A stretch of 29,847 nt of DNA from DAOTTX01 sp034437515 (GCA_034437515.1 DAOTTX010000194.1:1-29847), one strand, 5' to 3'; positions 1 to 7,822 are shown, counted from the stretch's first letter. The notes: generated by a model from the letters alone, not told the origin. Translations and numbers: made by a program.

Positions 1-192
1 TGGCACAAATCACAATATAGTTGTGAATGTGTGTAATAAATTGTAGCCCGATAGATACCCGCTATGACCCCTTGTTATCCGAATGACGTGGGGGTACCTG
101 AGTAGTTACGAGAATGATGTGATAGATCGTCGATGTTGAAAGTTTTACCAGCGTCCCTCGTCCTTGTGCGTGAGGGAAAATAAGGAGATTTC
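1..192 (+). other. upstream region of the first glycan operon
   Basis: No complete gene is visible. The stretch is AT-richer than the genes around it and should carry the promoter of the operon starting at 193. A TATAGT hexamer at 16-21 resembles a -10 box, but its -35 would fall before the window. TTGTTA near 73 and TTGAAA near 135 are weak -35 candidates without a good partner. A short open frame from base 2 to a TAG at 44-46 could be the tail of a gene entering from the left, but it is too short to judge. Confidence 0.3.
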
Positions 193-825
193 ATGCCTGC
201 TGATCTGATTACATTGCGTGACCCGCGTTCGCCGGTCGCGGAGGCGTTCCGCACACTGCGCACCAACTTGATGCTGGGCAACGCCGGGTTGCACGCGGTC
301 GGGTTGACCGCACCGCACAGTCACGAGCATAAAAGTGTCGCGCTGGCAAACCTCGCGGTGACGTTTGCGCAGTCCGGGCACCGCACCATCCTCGTGGATG
401 GCGATCTGCGTGACCCGTCGCAGCATACCATCTGGGGGTTGAACAGCGAACGCGGCCTGATGACCATGATGACCGACGATAGCGCGATGTCGAACCCGCC
501 GTTGGTCGAGACTGAGGTCGAGAACCTGCACCTGCTGCCGACCGGCCCGCTGCCGCAGATTCCATCGGATGTGCTGAGCAGCCAGCGCATGGGGGAGATC
601 ATCGGTGTGCTGAAGGCGCGGTCAGATTATGTGCTGTTCGACACACCACCCGTGCTCACCGCCACCGACGCCGCGCTGCTCGGTAATAAGCTCGACGGGT
701 TGCTGCTGGTGGTACGCGCCGGGCACAGCCGCCGGGAACACGTCGCGCAAGCCAAAGCCGCGCTGGAACGGGTCAACGTGACTCTGCTCGGCGCGGTGCT
801 GACCAACGCTCCAAGCGGTAGCTGA
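193..825 (+). CDS. CpsD/CapB-family tyrosine kinase-like ATPase with degenerate Walker A
   Basis: This 210-aa soluble protein belongs to the P-loop BY-kinase family (CpsD/CapB/YwqD), which phosphorylates itself and controls capsule or exopolysaccharide export together with a Wzz-type membrane adaptor. Seen: the family entry EAFRTLRTNL at 17-26, Walker A' ILVDGDLRDP at 66-75, and Walker B VLFDTPPV at 147-154. The Walker A, normally GxGEGKST, reads PHSHEHKSV at 41-49: both glycines of the P-loop are His while Lys47 and Ser48 remain. The C-terminus ends NAPSGS with no tyrosine cluster, so the usual autophosphorylation tail is missing. An AGGAG at 183-187, seven bases before the ATG, supports the start. 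It heads a same-strand run with rml genes. The probable adaptor is the Wzz-like protein at 15909-16589. It may be a pseudokinase or a nucleotide-independent regulator; family assignment is firm, activity is doubtful. Confidence 0.88.
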   Translation: MPADLITLRDPRSPVAEAFRTLRTNLMLGNAGLHAVGLTAPHSHEHKSVALANLAVTFAQSGHRTILVDGDLRDPSQHTIWGLNSERGLMTMMTDDSAMSNPPLVETEVENLHLLPTGPLPQIPSDVLSSQRMGEIIGVLKARSDYVLFDTPPVLTATDAALLGNKLDGLLLVVRAGHSRREHVAQAKAALERVNVTLLGAVLTNAPSGS

Positions 826-828
826 CCT

Positions 829-1551
829 ATGCTCAAGCTCGACCGTCAGGAGCGACTGCGCCAACGCTACAAGCAGATCAAGCCGGGGTACCGCCCCGCG
901 TTGGAGGTCTATAAGGCGCTGGCGGACGATCTCGTCAATGAGGACACGCGCCTGTTGGATGCTGGCTGCGGTGAGGCTAATCTCGTCGATGACTATCTGC
1001 CAACGGCACAAATCGTCGCGGGGGTGGATCGCTACTTGCAGCCGGTGCGGTCTACGATTGAGATTGACGACGTCGCGGAGGGGGACATCGGGGCGCTGCC
1101 GTTCGGCGCGGCGACCTTCGATGTGGTGATGAGTTCGTGGGTGCTGGAACACCTCGAACAGCCGGAGCGCGTCTCCGGTGAGGTGGCACGGGTGCTCAAG
1201 CCTGGTGGTCATTTTCTGTTCATCACGCCGAACATACACAATTATCTGATCTGGGGGCGGCGGTTGGTGCCGAACAAGGTCAGCACACCCGTCGTTGATG
1301 CGATGTACGGGCGCGGCGGCGAGGACTACATCTTCCCCACGTATTATCGCGCTAACAGCCGTAAGGCCATCGACGATTACTTGAATCCGTTTGGGTTGGA
1401 GGCCGTGTGCTTTAAATACATCAGCGACCCGACCTACCTGGCATTTAACCGGTTGTTCTTCTGGTTGTCGGTCGGCATAGAACGGGTGACGGATGTCGTA
1501 TGGCCTACCAGCAAAGTGCATCTCGTCGGGTTGTATCGCAAGCGAGGGTAA
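829..1551 (+). CDS. class I SAM-dependent methyltransferase
   Basis: A 240-aa Rossmann-fold methyltransferase of the Methyltransf_11/25 type. Motif I is LLDAGCGEANL (42-52), the acidic end of beta-2 is VDRYLQP (66-72), and the post-I region is LPFGAATFDVV (90-100) followed by SSWVLEHLEQP and RVLKPGGHFLFITPN. The C-terminal third carries aromatic, hydrophobic segments (FNRLFFWLSVG) seen in methyltransferases that modify sugars or lipid-linked substrates. The start lies three bases after the stop of the CpsD-like gene, and the next gene begins three bases after this stop, so translation is likely coupled. The context suggests O-methylation of a glycan or glycolipid; the substrate cannot be read from the sequence. 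Confidence 0.85.
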   Translation: MLKLDRQERLRQRYKQIKPGYRPALEVYKALADDLVNEDTRLLDAGCGEANLVDDYLPTAQIVAGVDRYLQPVRSTIEIDDVAEGDIGALPFGAATFDVVMSSWVLEHLEQPERVSGEVARVLKPGGHFLFITPNIHNYLIWGRRLVPNKVSTPVVDAMYGRGGEDYIFPTYYRANSRKAIDDYLNPFGLEAVCFKYISDPTYLAFNRLFFWLSVGIERVTDVVWPTSKVHLVGLYRKRG

Positions 1552-1554
1552 AGT

Positions 1555-1737
1555 ATGCCACAAGATCAACTGGAACCGGACGAGGACGCCCGTAAAGCCT
1601 GGGCGGATATGCCCAAGAACACCCCCTCAAAAGACGCGTTGCCCCCGGTCACGGGCGGGTTCCCCGGCTGGTTGTGGATCTTAATCGGGCTGGCGGGTGT
1701 CATACTTGTTGTCGGCTTGCTACAGATGGTTTTCTAA
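1555..1737 (+). CDS. small single-pass membrane protein
   Basis: A 60-aa protein of no recognised family. Residues 1-38 are polar and proline-containing with an acidic N-terminus (EPDEDARKAW). Residues about 39-58 form one hydrophobic helix, FPGWLWILIGLAGVILVVGL, ending almost at the C-terminus, which gives the look of a tail-anchored protein. It lies three bases after the methyltransferase stop and 45 bases before rmlA, in the same orientation. It is short, but the tight spacing and the sharply bounded helix support a real gene. It could be a subunit or anchor for a glycan-assembly enzyme; this is inference from position only. Confidence 0.6.
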   Translation: MPQDQLEPDEDARKAWADMPKNTPSKDALPPVTGGFPGWLWILIGLAGVILVVGLLQMVF

Positions 1738-1782
1738 CCGCGGCTGCTGAAATCACAAGACACGATAGGGAGAACAAACAAC

Positions 1783-2859
1783 ATGAAGGGTTTAATCCTC
1801 AGTGGGGGCAAGGGTACGCGCCTGTATCCCCTGACGTATACGCGAGCCAAACAACTGATCCCGGTGGCGAACAAGCCGGTTCTCGTCCGGGTGATTGAAG
1901 CCATCCGTGAGGCCGGTGTGACTGAAATCGGCGTGGTGGTGGGTGATACCGGACAGGAGATCGAGGAGACGTTGAGCGCCCATGACCTGGGTGTAGAACT
2001 GACGTTCATCCCGCAGGATCGACCGGCAGGGCTGGCGCACGCGGTCAAAATCTCGCAGGACTTCCTCGGTGATGAACGCTTCGTGATGTTCCTCGGTGAC
2101 AACGTCATCGAAGGTGGCATCACGCAGTTGATCCGCGATTTTGCCAGCAACGACTGGAACAGCCAGGTCGTGTTGAAAGAAGTACCGATGGAAACCGCGT
2201 CTTCTTACGGCATCGCGGTCTTTAACGATGACGGTAGCATCAATAAACTGGTGGAGAAGCCGCAGAACCCGCCGTCGAATCTGGCGCTGGTCGGCATTTA
2301 TATGTTTGACCGGCATGTGTTCGAGGCGGTGAACGCGATTGAACCGTCCGGGCGCGGCGAACTGGAAATCACCGACGCCATCCAATGGTTGATCGACAAC
2401 GACTACAGCGTCTACCCGCACGTTCATGAAGGCTGGTGGATTGACACCGGCAAGCCGATTGATATGCTGGCGGCAAACGACCACGTACTCGCCGAACTGG
2501 TGCCGAGCGTCTCACGCGATGCGGTGGTGGAAAATGCGACCATCGACCCGCGTGTGACCGTCGAACCGGGGGCGAAGATCATCAACAGTGAGATTCGCGG
2601 GCCGTCGATCATCGGGCGTGATACGATCATCCGTGATAGTTACATCGGGCCGTTCACCAGCATCTATCATAATGTGTGCATCGAGGACTGCGAGATCGAA
2701 CACAGCATCGTGCTGGAAAATAGCAAGTTGCTAAACCTTGGTGTGCGCTTGCAGGATAGTTTGATCGGGCGGGACGCGCTGGTCACCAGTGATAACACCA
2801 AGCCCCGCGCCGTGAAGATCAACCTGGGCGACCACAGCAAAATCTTGATACCAAAATAG
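1783..2859 (+). CDS. rmlA: glucose-1-phosphate thymidylyltransferase, long form
   Basis: It transfers dTMP from dTTP to glucose-1-phosphate to make dTDP-glucose, the first step to dTDP-L-rhamnose. The N-terminal nucleotidyltransferase domain has the signature LSGGKGTRLYPLT at 6-18 followed by KQLIPVANKPV. The acidic metal site FLGDN is near residue 100. Residues from about 245 to the end form hexapeptide repeats of a left-handed beta-helix (for example SIIGRDTIIRDSYIGPF). At 358 aa it is the long subfamily rather than the ~290-aa enterobacterial type. GGGAG at 1771-1775 precedes the ATG. A HAD phosphatase and rmlB follow directly. The long subfamily also includes enzymes of antibiotic-sugar pathways, but the rmlB and rmlD genes in the window favour rhamnose. 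Confidence 0.92.
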   Translation: MKGLILSGGKGTRLYPLTYTRAKQLIPVANKPVLVRVIEAIREAGVTEIGVVVGDTGQEIEETLSAHDLGVELTFIPQDRPAGLAHAVKISQDFLGDERFVMFLGDNVIEGGITQLIRDFASNDWNSQVVLKEVPMETASSYGIAVFNDDGSINKLVEKPQNPPSNLALVGIYMFDRHVFEAVNAIEPSGRGELEITDAIQWLIDNDYSVYPHVHEGWWIDTGKPIDMLAANDHVLAELVPSVSRDAVVENATIDPRVTVEPGAKIINSEIRGPSIIGRDTIIRDSYIGPFTSIYHNVCIEDCEIEHSIVLENSKLLNLGVRLQDSLIGRDALVTSDNTKPRAVKINLGDHSKILIPK

Positions 2860-2882
2860 TAAAATAAAGGGAAGAAATAACC

Positions 2883-3806
2883 TTGACCAACACAACCGAA
2901 ACAACCACGAAAAAAGATATTCAGCTCATCGTTGTTGACCTGGATGGCACGCTACTAAACAGCCAGAATGTGATGTCTGAGCGCAACGAACGCGCACTTA
3001 AAGCAGCGATAGCACAGGGCGTTAAGGTGGTGATCGCCACTGGCAAAACGCGCTACAGCGCCAACAACGTCGTTGACCGGCTAGAATTGGATACACCGGG
3101 GATCTACCTGCAAGGGTTGACGATCTACAATGCCGACCAGAGCATCCCCTACCAGAAAACGCTCGACCCGAAGCTGGCACGCCGTGTGATTACCTTTGCG
3201 GAAGATCGCGGTTATGACATGGTCGCCTACAGTGGGTCGCGGCTGCTGGTACGCACATTGCATCCCAAAGCCGAAGAACTCGCGACCAAATACGGCGAAC
3301 CGGTGCCGGAAGCCATCGGCCCGTTGCAGAACATCCTCGATGAGATGCCGGTGAATAAGCTCATCGCCGTCAAAGCGGGGGAACCGCGCAAGATTACCGC
3401 GTTGCGCTGGCAGTTGAGCAAGCAGCTTAACGGGCAGGGCAAGCTGATGCAAGCCATGATCCCCGATATGCTGGAGATCATCCCGCCCAAGACCTCGAAG
3501 GGGGTGGCGTTACAGGTGTTGCTCAAGCAGATGAGCATCGACGCGGCGAATGTTATGGCGATTGGTGATGGTGAAAACGATGTCGAACTGCTAGAAATCG
3601 CCGGGTTATCGGTGGCGGTCGGCGGTGCGTTCCAGGGTTTGCAAGACATCGCCGATGACATCATGGGCACCAACGACGAGGACGCGGTCGCGCAGGCCCT
3701 CGAAAAATATGTGCTGGCAAAGCCGCTCGATCCTGAACCGACTAAGCCGGACGACACCGCCGACACCGCTGAAGCTAATGACACTTCACCGGAGAGCGAA
3801 GCATGA
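2883..3806 (+). CDS. Cof-type HAD-IIB family hydrolase
   Basis: A 307-aa haloacid-dehalogenase-superfamily phosphatase of the Cof/YidA type, generally acting on small phosphorylated metabolites. Motif I is VVDLDGTLLNS (about 18-28) with both catalytic aspartates. Motif II is IATGKTR, and motif IV is GDGENDVELLEIAG, followed by SVAVGGA. The start is TTG at 2883, preceded by a weak GGGAAG; the next in-frame ATG would cut off motif I. The last 22 residues are an acidic Asp/Thr/Glu-rich tail not needed for the fold. The stop overlaps the ATG of rmlB by four bases (ATGA). A HAD enzyme between rmlA and rmlB is unusual. It may remove phosphate from a sugar phosphate of this pathway, but substrate prediction in this family is unreliable. 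Confidence 0.87.
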   Translation: MTNTTETTTKKDIQLIVVDLDGTLLNSQNVMSERNERALKAAIAQGVKVVIATGKTRYSANNVVDRLELDTPGIYLQGLTIYNADQSIPYQKTLDPKLARRVITFAEDRGYDMVAYSGSRLLVRTLHPKAEELATKYGEPVPEAIGPLQNILDEMPVNKLIAVKAGEPRKITALRWQLSKQLNGQGKLMQAMIPDMLEIIPPKTSKGVALQVLLKQMSIDAANVMAIGDGENDVELLEIAGLSVAVGGAFQGLQDIADDIMGTNDEDAVAQALEKYVLAKPLDPEPTKPDDTADTAEANDTSPESEA

Positions 3807-4828
3807 AAAACATCCTCATCACCGGCGGGGCAGGGTTCATCGGTAGTGCGTTTGTGCGCTATATGGTGCAGACCTACCCCGAATACAACATCGTCACCTA
3901 CGATAAGCTGACCTACGCCGGGAACCTCAACAATCTGACGCCGGTTGATGACGAGAGCAACTATCATTTCGAGCAGGGCGACATCGCCAGCCGGGGCGCG
4001 GTGCAGGCTGTACTGCAAAAATATGAGATAGATACCATCGTCAACTTTGCGGCGGAAAGCCATGTAGACCGCAGCATCCACGATCCCGACGCTTTCATGC
4101 ACACGGACGCGGTCGGCGCATACATTATGCTGGACGAAGGCTACAAGCACGGCATCGGACGGTTCTTACAGGTGTCTACCGACGAGGTCTATGGCGATGT
4201 ATCCGAAGGTTTCTCTGTAGAAAGTGATAACTTCTTGCCCAACAGTCCCTATGCCGCCAGCAAAGCCAGCGGTGAACTGATGGTACGTGCCTATCACATC
4301 ACACACGGCATGGATGCGGTCATCACGCGGGGCAGCAACACCTTCGGCCCTTATCAATACCCGGAGAAGCTGCTGCCGTTGTTCGTCACCGAGGCGCTGG
4401 ATGACAAGCCGCTGCCGCTCTATGGTGATGGGATGCAGGTGCGCGACTGGCTTTACGTCGAAGATCATGTGACGGGGATTGACACAGTGCTGCACAAAGG
4501 CGAACCCGGCGAGGCTTATAACGTCGCCGGGGAAAACGAACAGCACAACATCGACGTGATTAAACTGATGTTGGAAAAGCTCGGCAAGCCGGAATCACTC
4601 ATCAAGCATGTGAAAGACCGTGCAGGCCACGACCGCCGCTACGCGATGAATTGCGATAAGCTGCGGGCGCTGGGCTGGGAACGTCAATACGACTTTCCGC
4701 AGGCGCTGGCGCTCACCGTCGATTGGTACCGGGATAACGAATGGTGGTGGCGGGAGATCAAAACCGGCGATTATCTGGAATACTTCAAGCGGCAGTATGG
4801 CGAACGGCTCGCCGCTGCGGACGAGTAG
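3803..4828 (+). CDS. rmlB: dTDP-glucose 4,6-dehydratase
   Basis: It converts dTDP-glucose to dTDP-4-keto-6-deoxyglucose, the second step of dTDP-rhamnose synthesis. It is a 341-aa extended short-chain dehydrogenase. The NAD-binding motif GGAGFIGS lies at 8-15. The catalytic residues are Thr126-Asp127-Glu128 (STDEVYGD), Tyr150 and Lys154 (YAASK). AAESHVDRSIHDP (83-95) and PYQYPEKLLP are hallmarks of RmlB rather than of other SDR sugar enzymes. It overlaps the HAD gene by four bases. Its stop lies seven bases from the end of a convergent glycosyltransferase gene, and I see no hairpin terminator there. Length and motifs are normal. Confidence 0.94.
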   Translation: MKNILITGGAGFIGSAFVRYMVQTYPEYNIVTYDKLTYAGNLNNLTPVDDESNYHFEQGDIASRGAVQAVLQKYEIDTIVNFAAESHVDRSIHDPDAFMHTDAVGAYIMLDEGYKHGIGRFLQVSTDEVYGDVSEGFSVESDNFLPNSPYAASKASGELMVRAYHITHGMDAVITRGSNTFGPYQYPEKLLPLFVTEALDDKPLPLYGDGMQVRDWLYVEDHVTGIDTVLHKGEPGEAYNVAGENEQHNIDVIKLMLEKLGKPESLIKHVKDRAGHDRRYAMNCDKLRALGWERQYDFPQALALTVDWYRDNEWWWREIKTGDYLEYFKRQYGERLAAADE

Positions 4829-4835
4829 AAAAGCA

Positions 4836-5936
4836 TCACCTCTTTCTCTTTGAGGCCGCTTCCAGTGCGGTCAGTGTTTGCTGTGCGGCGCGTGCCCAGG
4901 TGAACCGCGCCGCTTGTTTTTCGCCCAGTGCCGCCAGATCCGCACGCAGCGCGGCGTCCTCGTCTAAACGCAGCAACGCCGCCGTGATCGCCTCCACATC
5001 CAGTGGATCGACCGTCAGCGCGGCGTCCCCGGCGAGTTCCGGTAAACTGGCGGTGATGCTGGTGACGACCGGTGTGCCGCAGTGCATCGCCTCCACCACC
5101 GGGAAGCCAAAGCCTTCATACAACGTAGGGAAAACCAGCGCGACCGCCCCCGCCAGCAACGCGCCCTTATCCGCTTCATCGATGTAACCGGGCAGATGCA
5201 CACCTTCAACACCTGCCGTCCACGCCGGGTCATAGAGCCAGCCCTGACCGCCTGCCAGCACCAATCCTACGGGGTCTGTAGCGGTCTGCTGACGATAGCC
5301 TTTGTACGCTTGTACGATGCGCTGGATGTTCTTACGTGGTTGCAGCGTACCGATGAAGATGAAATAGCGTGCGGGAAGGCTGTACTTCGCACCCCCATCA
5401 ACTGGATTGATCGGCGGGGCATCTACACCGGGATAAACCACATGGATTTTATCCGCTGGCGTGCCGTAGAAGCGCCCCAGATCATCAGCGGTGGCCTGGC
5501 TATCTGCCAGCACGACCGCTGCTCGGTGGGTGCTATAGCGTGTGGTCAGGTCGAGATAGAAGCGGCTGCGTGCTGGATGGGCTTCGGGGAAGTGCTTGAA
5601 GCCCAGGTCATGTGCGGTGACGACCGCCCGACCGGGAAAGACGAACGGCAGCGTGTGCGCAGGGACGAAGGTCACGTCCGGGCGATCGCGCCAGATCGCC
5701 GCCGCAAACCGGAGATGCGTCCATGCCCGGCGGAACGGGATCACGCGCCGGGTGATGGGTGCCGACTGTGGAAACAATCCGGCGGGTGGCGCGTCCCGAA
5801 AATACAGCGTGAAGTGATGCTGCATGTTCTGTGCGATCAACGCACGGATCAGCGCCAGCGCGTAATGTTCCGTCCCGGTGAGCCGGGTGACGGTCGTCCG
5901 GCTGGCGTCGATGGCGATGCGGAGTGCATCAGCCAC
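4836..5936 (-). CDS. GT4-family glycosyltransferase
   Basis: A 366-aa GT-B retaining glycosyltransferase. The N-terminal domain opens with RIAIDASRT and a GTEHYALALIRAL segment. The nucleotide-sugar domain has IGTLQPRKN (195-203) and the intact EX7E motif in EGFGFPVVE (274-282), followed by AMHCGTPVV. This layout is typical of mannosyl- or rhamnosyltransferases of exopolysaccharide synthesis; donor and acceptor are unknown. The start is GTG at 5936, eight bases inside the end of the upstream membrane-protein gene. No Shine-Dalgarno is visible, so it probably depends on translational coupling. It converges on rmlB. Confidence 0.88.
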   Translation of the reverse strand: MADALRIAIDASRTTVTRLTGTEHYALALIRALIAQNMQHHFTLYFRDAPPAGLFPQSAPITRRVIPFRRAWTHLRFAAAIWRDRPDVTFVPAHTLPFVFPGRAVVTAHDLGFKHFPEAHPARSRFYLDLTTRYSTHRAAVVLADSQATADDLGRFYGTPADKIHVVYPGVDAPPINPVDGGAKYSLPARYFIFIGTLQPRKNIQRIVQAYKGYRQQTATDPVGLVLAGGQGWLYDPAWTAGVEGVHLPGYIDEADKGALLAGAVALVFPTLYEGFGFPVVEAMHCGTPVVTSITASLPELAGDAALTVDPLDVEAITAALLRLDEDAALRADLAALGEKQAARFTWARAAQQTLTALEAASKRKR

Positions 5937-6813
5937 GCTGACGAATGAACGCAGGGGCGACCACCAGCACCGCCACCACCAGCAATACCACCCAGCCGAC
6001 GGCTTCGATGGCGTCGGTCACGGTTTCATCGAGTGTGGTCGTGGTGATGAATAACCCCACCGTGCCGACCACGATCAGCGCAAGACCGACCAGCAGGAAG
6101 GCATAACGCCGCGCTGCGGAAAGCACACCGGTCAGCAAGGCCGCCGCACCCACCGCACTGACCAGCAAAGGCCAGCCATCCGCGCCGAGGGTGTTCTCCT
6201 GCGCCAACCAGAACAGCACGCCGCCGCATAGCAGGGCGGTCAACCCGGTGAACAGCGCCCCCTGTGACCAGCGTTCGGTCGTCAGCCAGTAGACCAGCGT
6301 TACCACACCCAGCGCCGCCGCACCCACCGCGACCAGCAGGCCGAGCGTCAGGGTCGCGTCAGTCGCCAGGGCGAAGGTCAGCCATGCGCCTACGCCCATC
6401 AGCACCAGCGCGGGGACGACGGACGCGAGTTGCCCACGCTTGAGGTTCAGCAGTGGCGGACGGTTCATGTAATACGCGGAGCGGCGCTCCTGTGCTTGCT
6501 GGGAGGCGCGTGCTTTGGCTTCTTCCTGGGCGAGTTCACGTGCTTCTGCCGCTTCCCGTTCGGCGATGACGTCACTCAACGAGGCGACCGAGGCCAGCGC
6601 CTCGTCGATGTTGGGGATGTCTACCTCACCGAACATATAGCCGACGGCCTCGCTCTCGTGTGCTGTGTCATCGGATTGGTCGCGTTCGACGTTCTCGTGT
6701 TCGATGTCTTCGTGTTCGGCGTCGTCCGGTGTGTCCGAGATCATCCCGCTGCCGGGGGTATCTTCGGTGGTGTCTTCGGTTGTTTGCTCTTGAGTTTGCT
6801 CTTTTTTGCTCAT
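5929..6813 (-). CDS. membrane protein with acidic cytoplasmic N-terminus
   Basis: A 294-aa protein of no recognised family. Residues 1-65 are strongly acidic and Glu/Thr/Asp-rich. Residues about 66-115 are a charged, probably helical segment (ASLSDVIAEREAAEA and onward). About six hydrophobic helices follow from residue ~128 (for example PALVLMGVGAWL, GLLVAVGAAALGVV, LLVGLALIVVG, VVLLVVAVLVVAPAF). No enzyme motif is visible. It is the first gene of a two-gene unit with the GT4 enzyme and starts about 90 bases from tRNA-Cys on the opposite strand. A TATAAA hexamer (plus-strand 6832-6837) could be its -10 box. It may organise or gate an envelope process; function is unknown. Confidence 0.72.
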   Translation of the reverse strand: MSKKEQTQEQTTEDTTEDTPGSGMISDTPDDAEHEDIEHENVERDQSDDTAHESEAVGYMFGEVDIPNIDEALASVASLSDVIAEREAAEARELAQEEAKARASQQAQERRSAYYMNRPPLLNLKRGQLASVVPALVLMGVGAWLTFALATDATLTLGLLVAVGAAALGVVTLVYWLTTERWSQGALFTGLTALLCGGVLFWLAQENTLGADGWPLLVSAVGAAALLTGVLSAARRYAFLLVGLALIVVGTVGLFITTTTLDETVTDAIEAVGWVVLLVVAVLVVAPAFIRQRG

Positions 6814-6858
6814 GCTCGTATTGTGAATGTTTTTATAGAGATGCGCAAGTCTTCAGGG

Positions 6859-6888
6859 TTGCCAATGCTCACGAAACCCGTTTATAAT
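6859..6888 (+). promoter_or_regulatory. promoter of tRNA-Cys
   Basis: TTGCCA at 6859-6864 and a perfect TATAAT at 6883-6888 are separated by 18 bases. The -10 ends 12 bases before the first base of the tRNA, leaving a short 5' leader for RNase P. It is among the best sigma70-type matches in the window. Confidence 0.82.
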
Positions 6889-6900
6889 GCGTACAATCAA

Positions 6901-6971
6901 GGCGACGTAGCCAAGTGGTAAGGCAGGGCTCTGCAAAAGCTCTATCACCGGTTCGATTCCGGTCGTCGCCT
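6901..6971 (+). tRNA. tRNA-Cys (anticodon GCA)
   Basis: A complete cloverleaf can be drawn. The acceptor stem is GGCGACG (6901-6907) with CGTCGCC (6964-6970). The D arm is GCC...GGC. The anticodon stem GGGCT/AGCTC contains one G-U pair and encloses the loop CTGCAAA (6931-6937), with anticodon GCA at 6933-6935. The T arm is ACCGG-TTCGATT-CCGGT. The discriminator base at 6971 is U, the identity element expected for tRNA-Cys. The 3' CCA is not encoded. It is a single-gene transcription unit with its own promoter and terminator. Confidence 0.97.
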
Positions 6972-6978
6972 CAAGCAC

Positions 6979-7003
6979 GAGCATCTGTAAGGATGCTCTT
7001 TTT
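6979..7003 (+). terminator. Rho-independent terminator of tRNA-Cys
   Basis: A 7-bp stem GAGCATC (6979-6985) / GATGCTC (6992-6998) with a six-base loop is followed directly by five Ts (6999-7003), eight bases after the tRNA end. Confidence 0.85.
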
Positions 7004-7034
7004 GATTTGTGCCGGGGACGCAAAGGAGCGACAC

Positions 7035-7238
7035 ATGACTGACAAAGACGACCGCAAAAAATCCCCGCAGGAAGAAGTGCCGCCGGAGGTCAACTATACC
7101 GATGCGCCATCGCCGCTGCCGATCACCAATTACACACTCTCGACCGTGTGCCCGGCCTGCGGTGACGAGACGTTCCGCTTGGCCTGCAAGGTGCGCTGTG
7201 GGCGCTGCGGCTTTATGTGGGATTGCAGCGAGCTTTAA
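7035..7238 (+). CDS. small zinc-ribbon protein
   Basis: A 67-aa protein. The first 36 residues are polar and probably disordered (DKDDRKKSPQEE, then a Pro-rich stretch). The rest is a compact Cys-rich module: CPAC at 39-42, Cys51, CGRC at 55-58 and Cys64, which fits a zinc ribbon resembling the C-terminal parts of RNA- or transcription-related proteins. The ATG at 7035 is preceded by AGGAG (7024-7028). An in-frame upstream ATG at 6915 lies inside the tRNA and is not credible. Its TAA (7236-7238) overlaps the TAA of the convergent SufE-like gene. The binding partner is unknown. Confidence 0.72.
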   Translation: MTDKDDRKKSPQEEVPPEVNYTDAPSPLPITNYTLSTVCPACGDETFRLACKVRCGRCGFMWDCSEL

Positions 7239-7690
7239 GCCTTGTCCTGTGCGGCTTTTTCCTTTGCCGCGCCGGTGACCATCGAGACGATGCCCATCAA
7301 GCCCTGCCCCTTGCCCATTGAGACCTCGTTGCCGAAGATCTTAAACACGATGTCGTTGGGGATTTTGCTTACCGCCTCCGGGTCTTCGCCGTTGAGCGAA
7401 TCCGCGAGGATGACACTCATCGCCATCGCGCTGAGTCCCTGCGGGTTGAGCACGTCGAAGTAGTATTTTTGTGTGCCGTCGGGCTGGTCAATCGCCCACA
7501 CATACGCTTCGGATTCGCAAAACTGCACATGATTCACTTCCGGGTGCGGCGGTGTAGAAATTTCCTCCGGCACTTTGACCTCATCGAAGCGATCCGCCAC
7601 TTCGATCAGATATTCGATGCGGTCGTTGCGGCTCGTGATGAACGAGAACATATCGACCGTTTCTTGTAGTTTCTCTGGATATTTTGCCAT
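7235..7690 (-). CDS. SufE-like Fe-S assembly sulfur acceptor
   Basis: A 151-aa protein with the SufE layout: an N-terminal YPEKLQETVDMF helix, SRNDRIEYLIEVADRF, then the active-site loop HVQFCESEAYVW with Cys58 where SufE carries its acceptor cysteine, then a strand-helix run LSAMAMSVILADSLNGEDPE. SufE takes persulfide sulfur from a cysteine desulfurase. The C-terminal ~35 residues (Gly/Met-rich, then Ala/Lys-rich) are beyond the usual core. I chose ATG 7690 because GGAG sits seven bases upstream; a GTG at 7699 overlaps that ribosome-binding site. It lies downstream of a rhodanese on the same strand, which suggests joint sulfur-transfer chemistry. No SufS or SufBCD gene is in the window. The loop around Cys58 departs from the usual GCQSQ, so it is a divergent member. 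Confidence 0.75.
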   Translation of the reverse strand: MAKYPEKLQETVDMFSFITSRNDRIEYLIEVADRFDEVKVPEEISTPPHPEVNHVQFCESEAYVWAIDQPDGTQKYYFDVLNPQGLSAMAMSVILADSLNGEDPEAVSKIPNDIVFKIFGNEVSMGKGQGLMGIVSMVTGAAKEKAAQDKA

Positions 7691-7732
7691 TATTTTCACT
7701 CCGTACCAATCAATACATCAGGGGGTTCTTTT

Positions 7733-7815
7733 TCATCTGTGCATCAGATGATCTCCCCTCCCCACGTCTTTGGAGAGGGGAACGGCTGATTGATAGATCA
7801 GCCAGGGGTGAGGGT
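7733..7815. repeat. intergenic hairpin-rich repeat
   Basis: Between the rhodanese and SufE-like genes lie three nested inverted repeats: TCATCTG/CAGATGA (7733-7739 and 7745-7751), TCCCCTC/GAGGGGA (7754-7760 and 7775-7781), and GGCTGAT/ATCAGCC (7784-7790 and 7797-7803). The minus-strand text CCCTCACCCC followed by a CCCCTCTCC hairpin is of the same style as the element at 29590-29759. None is followed by a T-run, so it is not an ordinary terminator. Confidence 0.6.
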
Positions 7816-7822
7816 TCAATCT

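Noticed and set aside
622..1569. long minus-strand open frame opposite the CpsD-like and methyltransferase genes
   Set aside because: The plus strand carries recognisable motifs in tight gene spacing; the minus frame has none and reflects the GC-rich codon use opposite.
3227..4150. 307-codon minus-strand open frame opposite the HAD and rmlB genes
   Set aside because: Antisense shadow of two genes with clear catalytic motifs; no ribosome-binding site or family pattern.
5082..5948. 288-codon plus-strand open frame opposite the GT4 gene
   Set aside because: The minus strand has intact glycosyltransferase motifs; the plus frame is rich in Arg, Cys and His without pattern.
6915..7034. upstream ATG for the zinc-ribbon protein
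   Set aside because: It lies within tRNA-Cys and the terminator; the ATG at 7035 has a good AGGAG.
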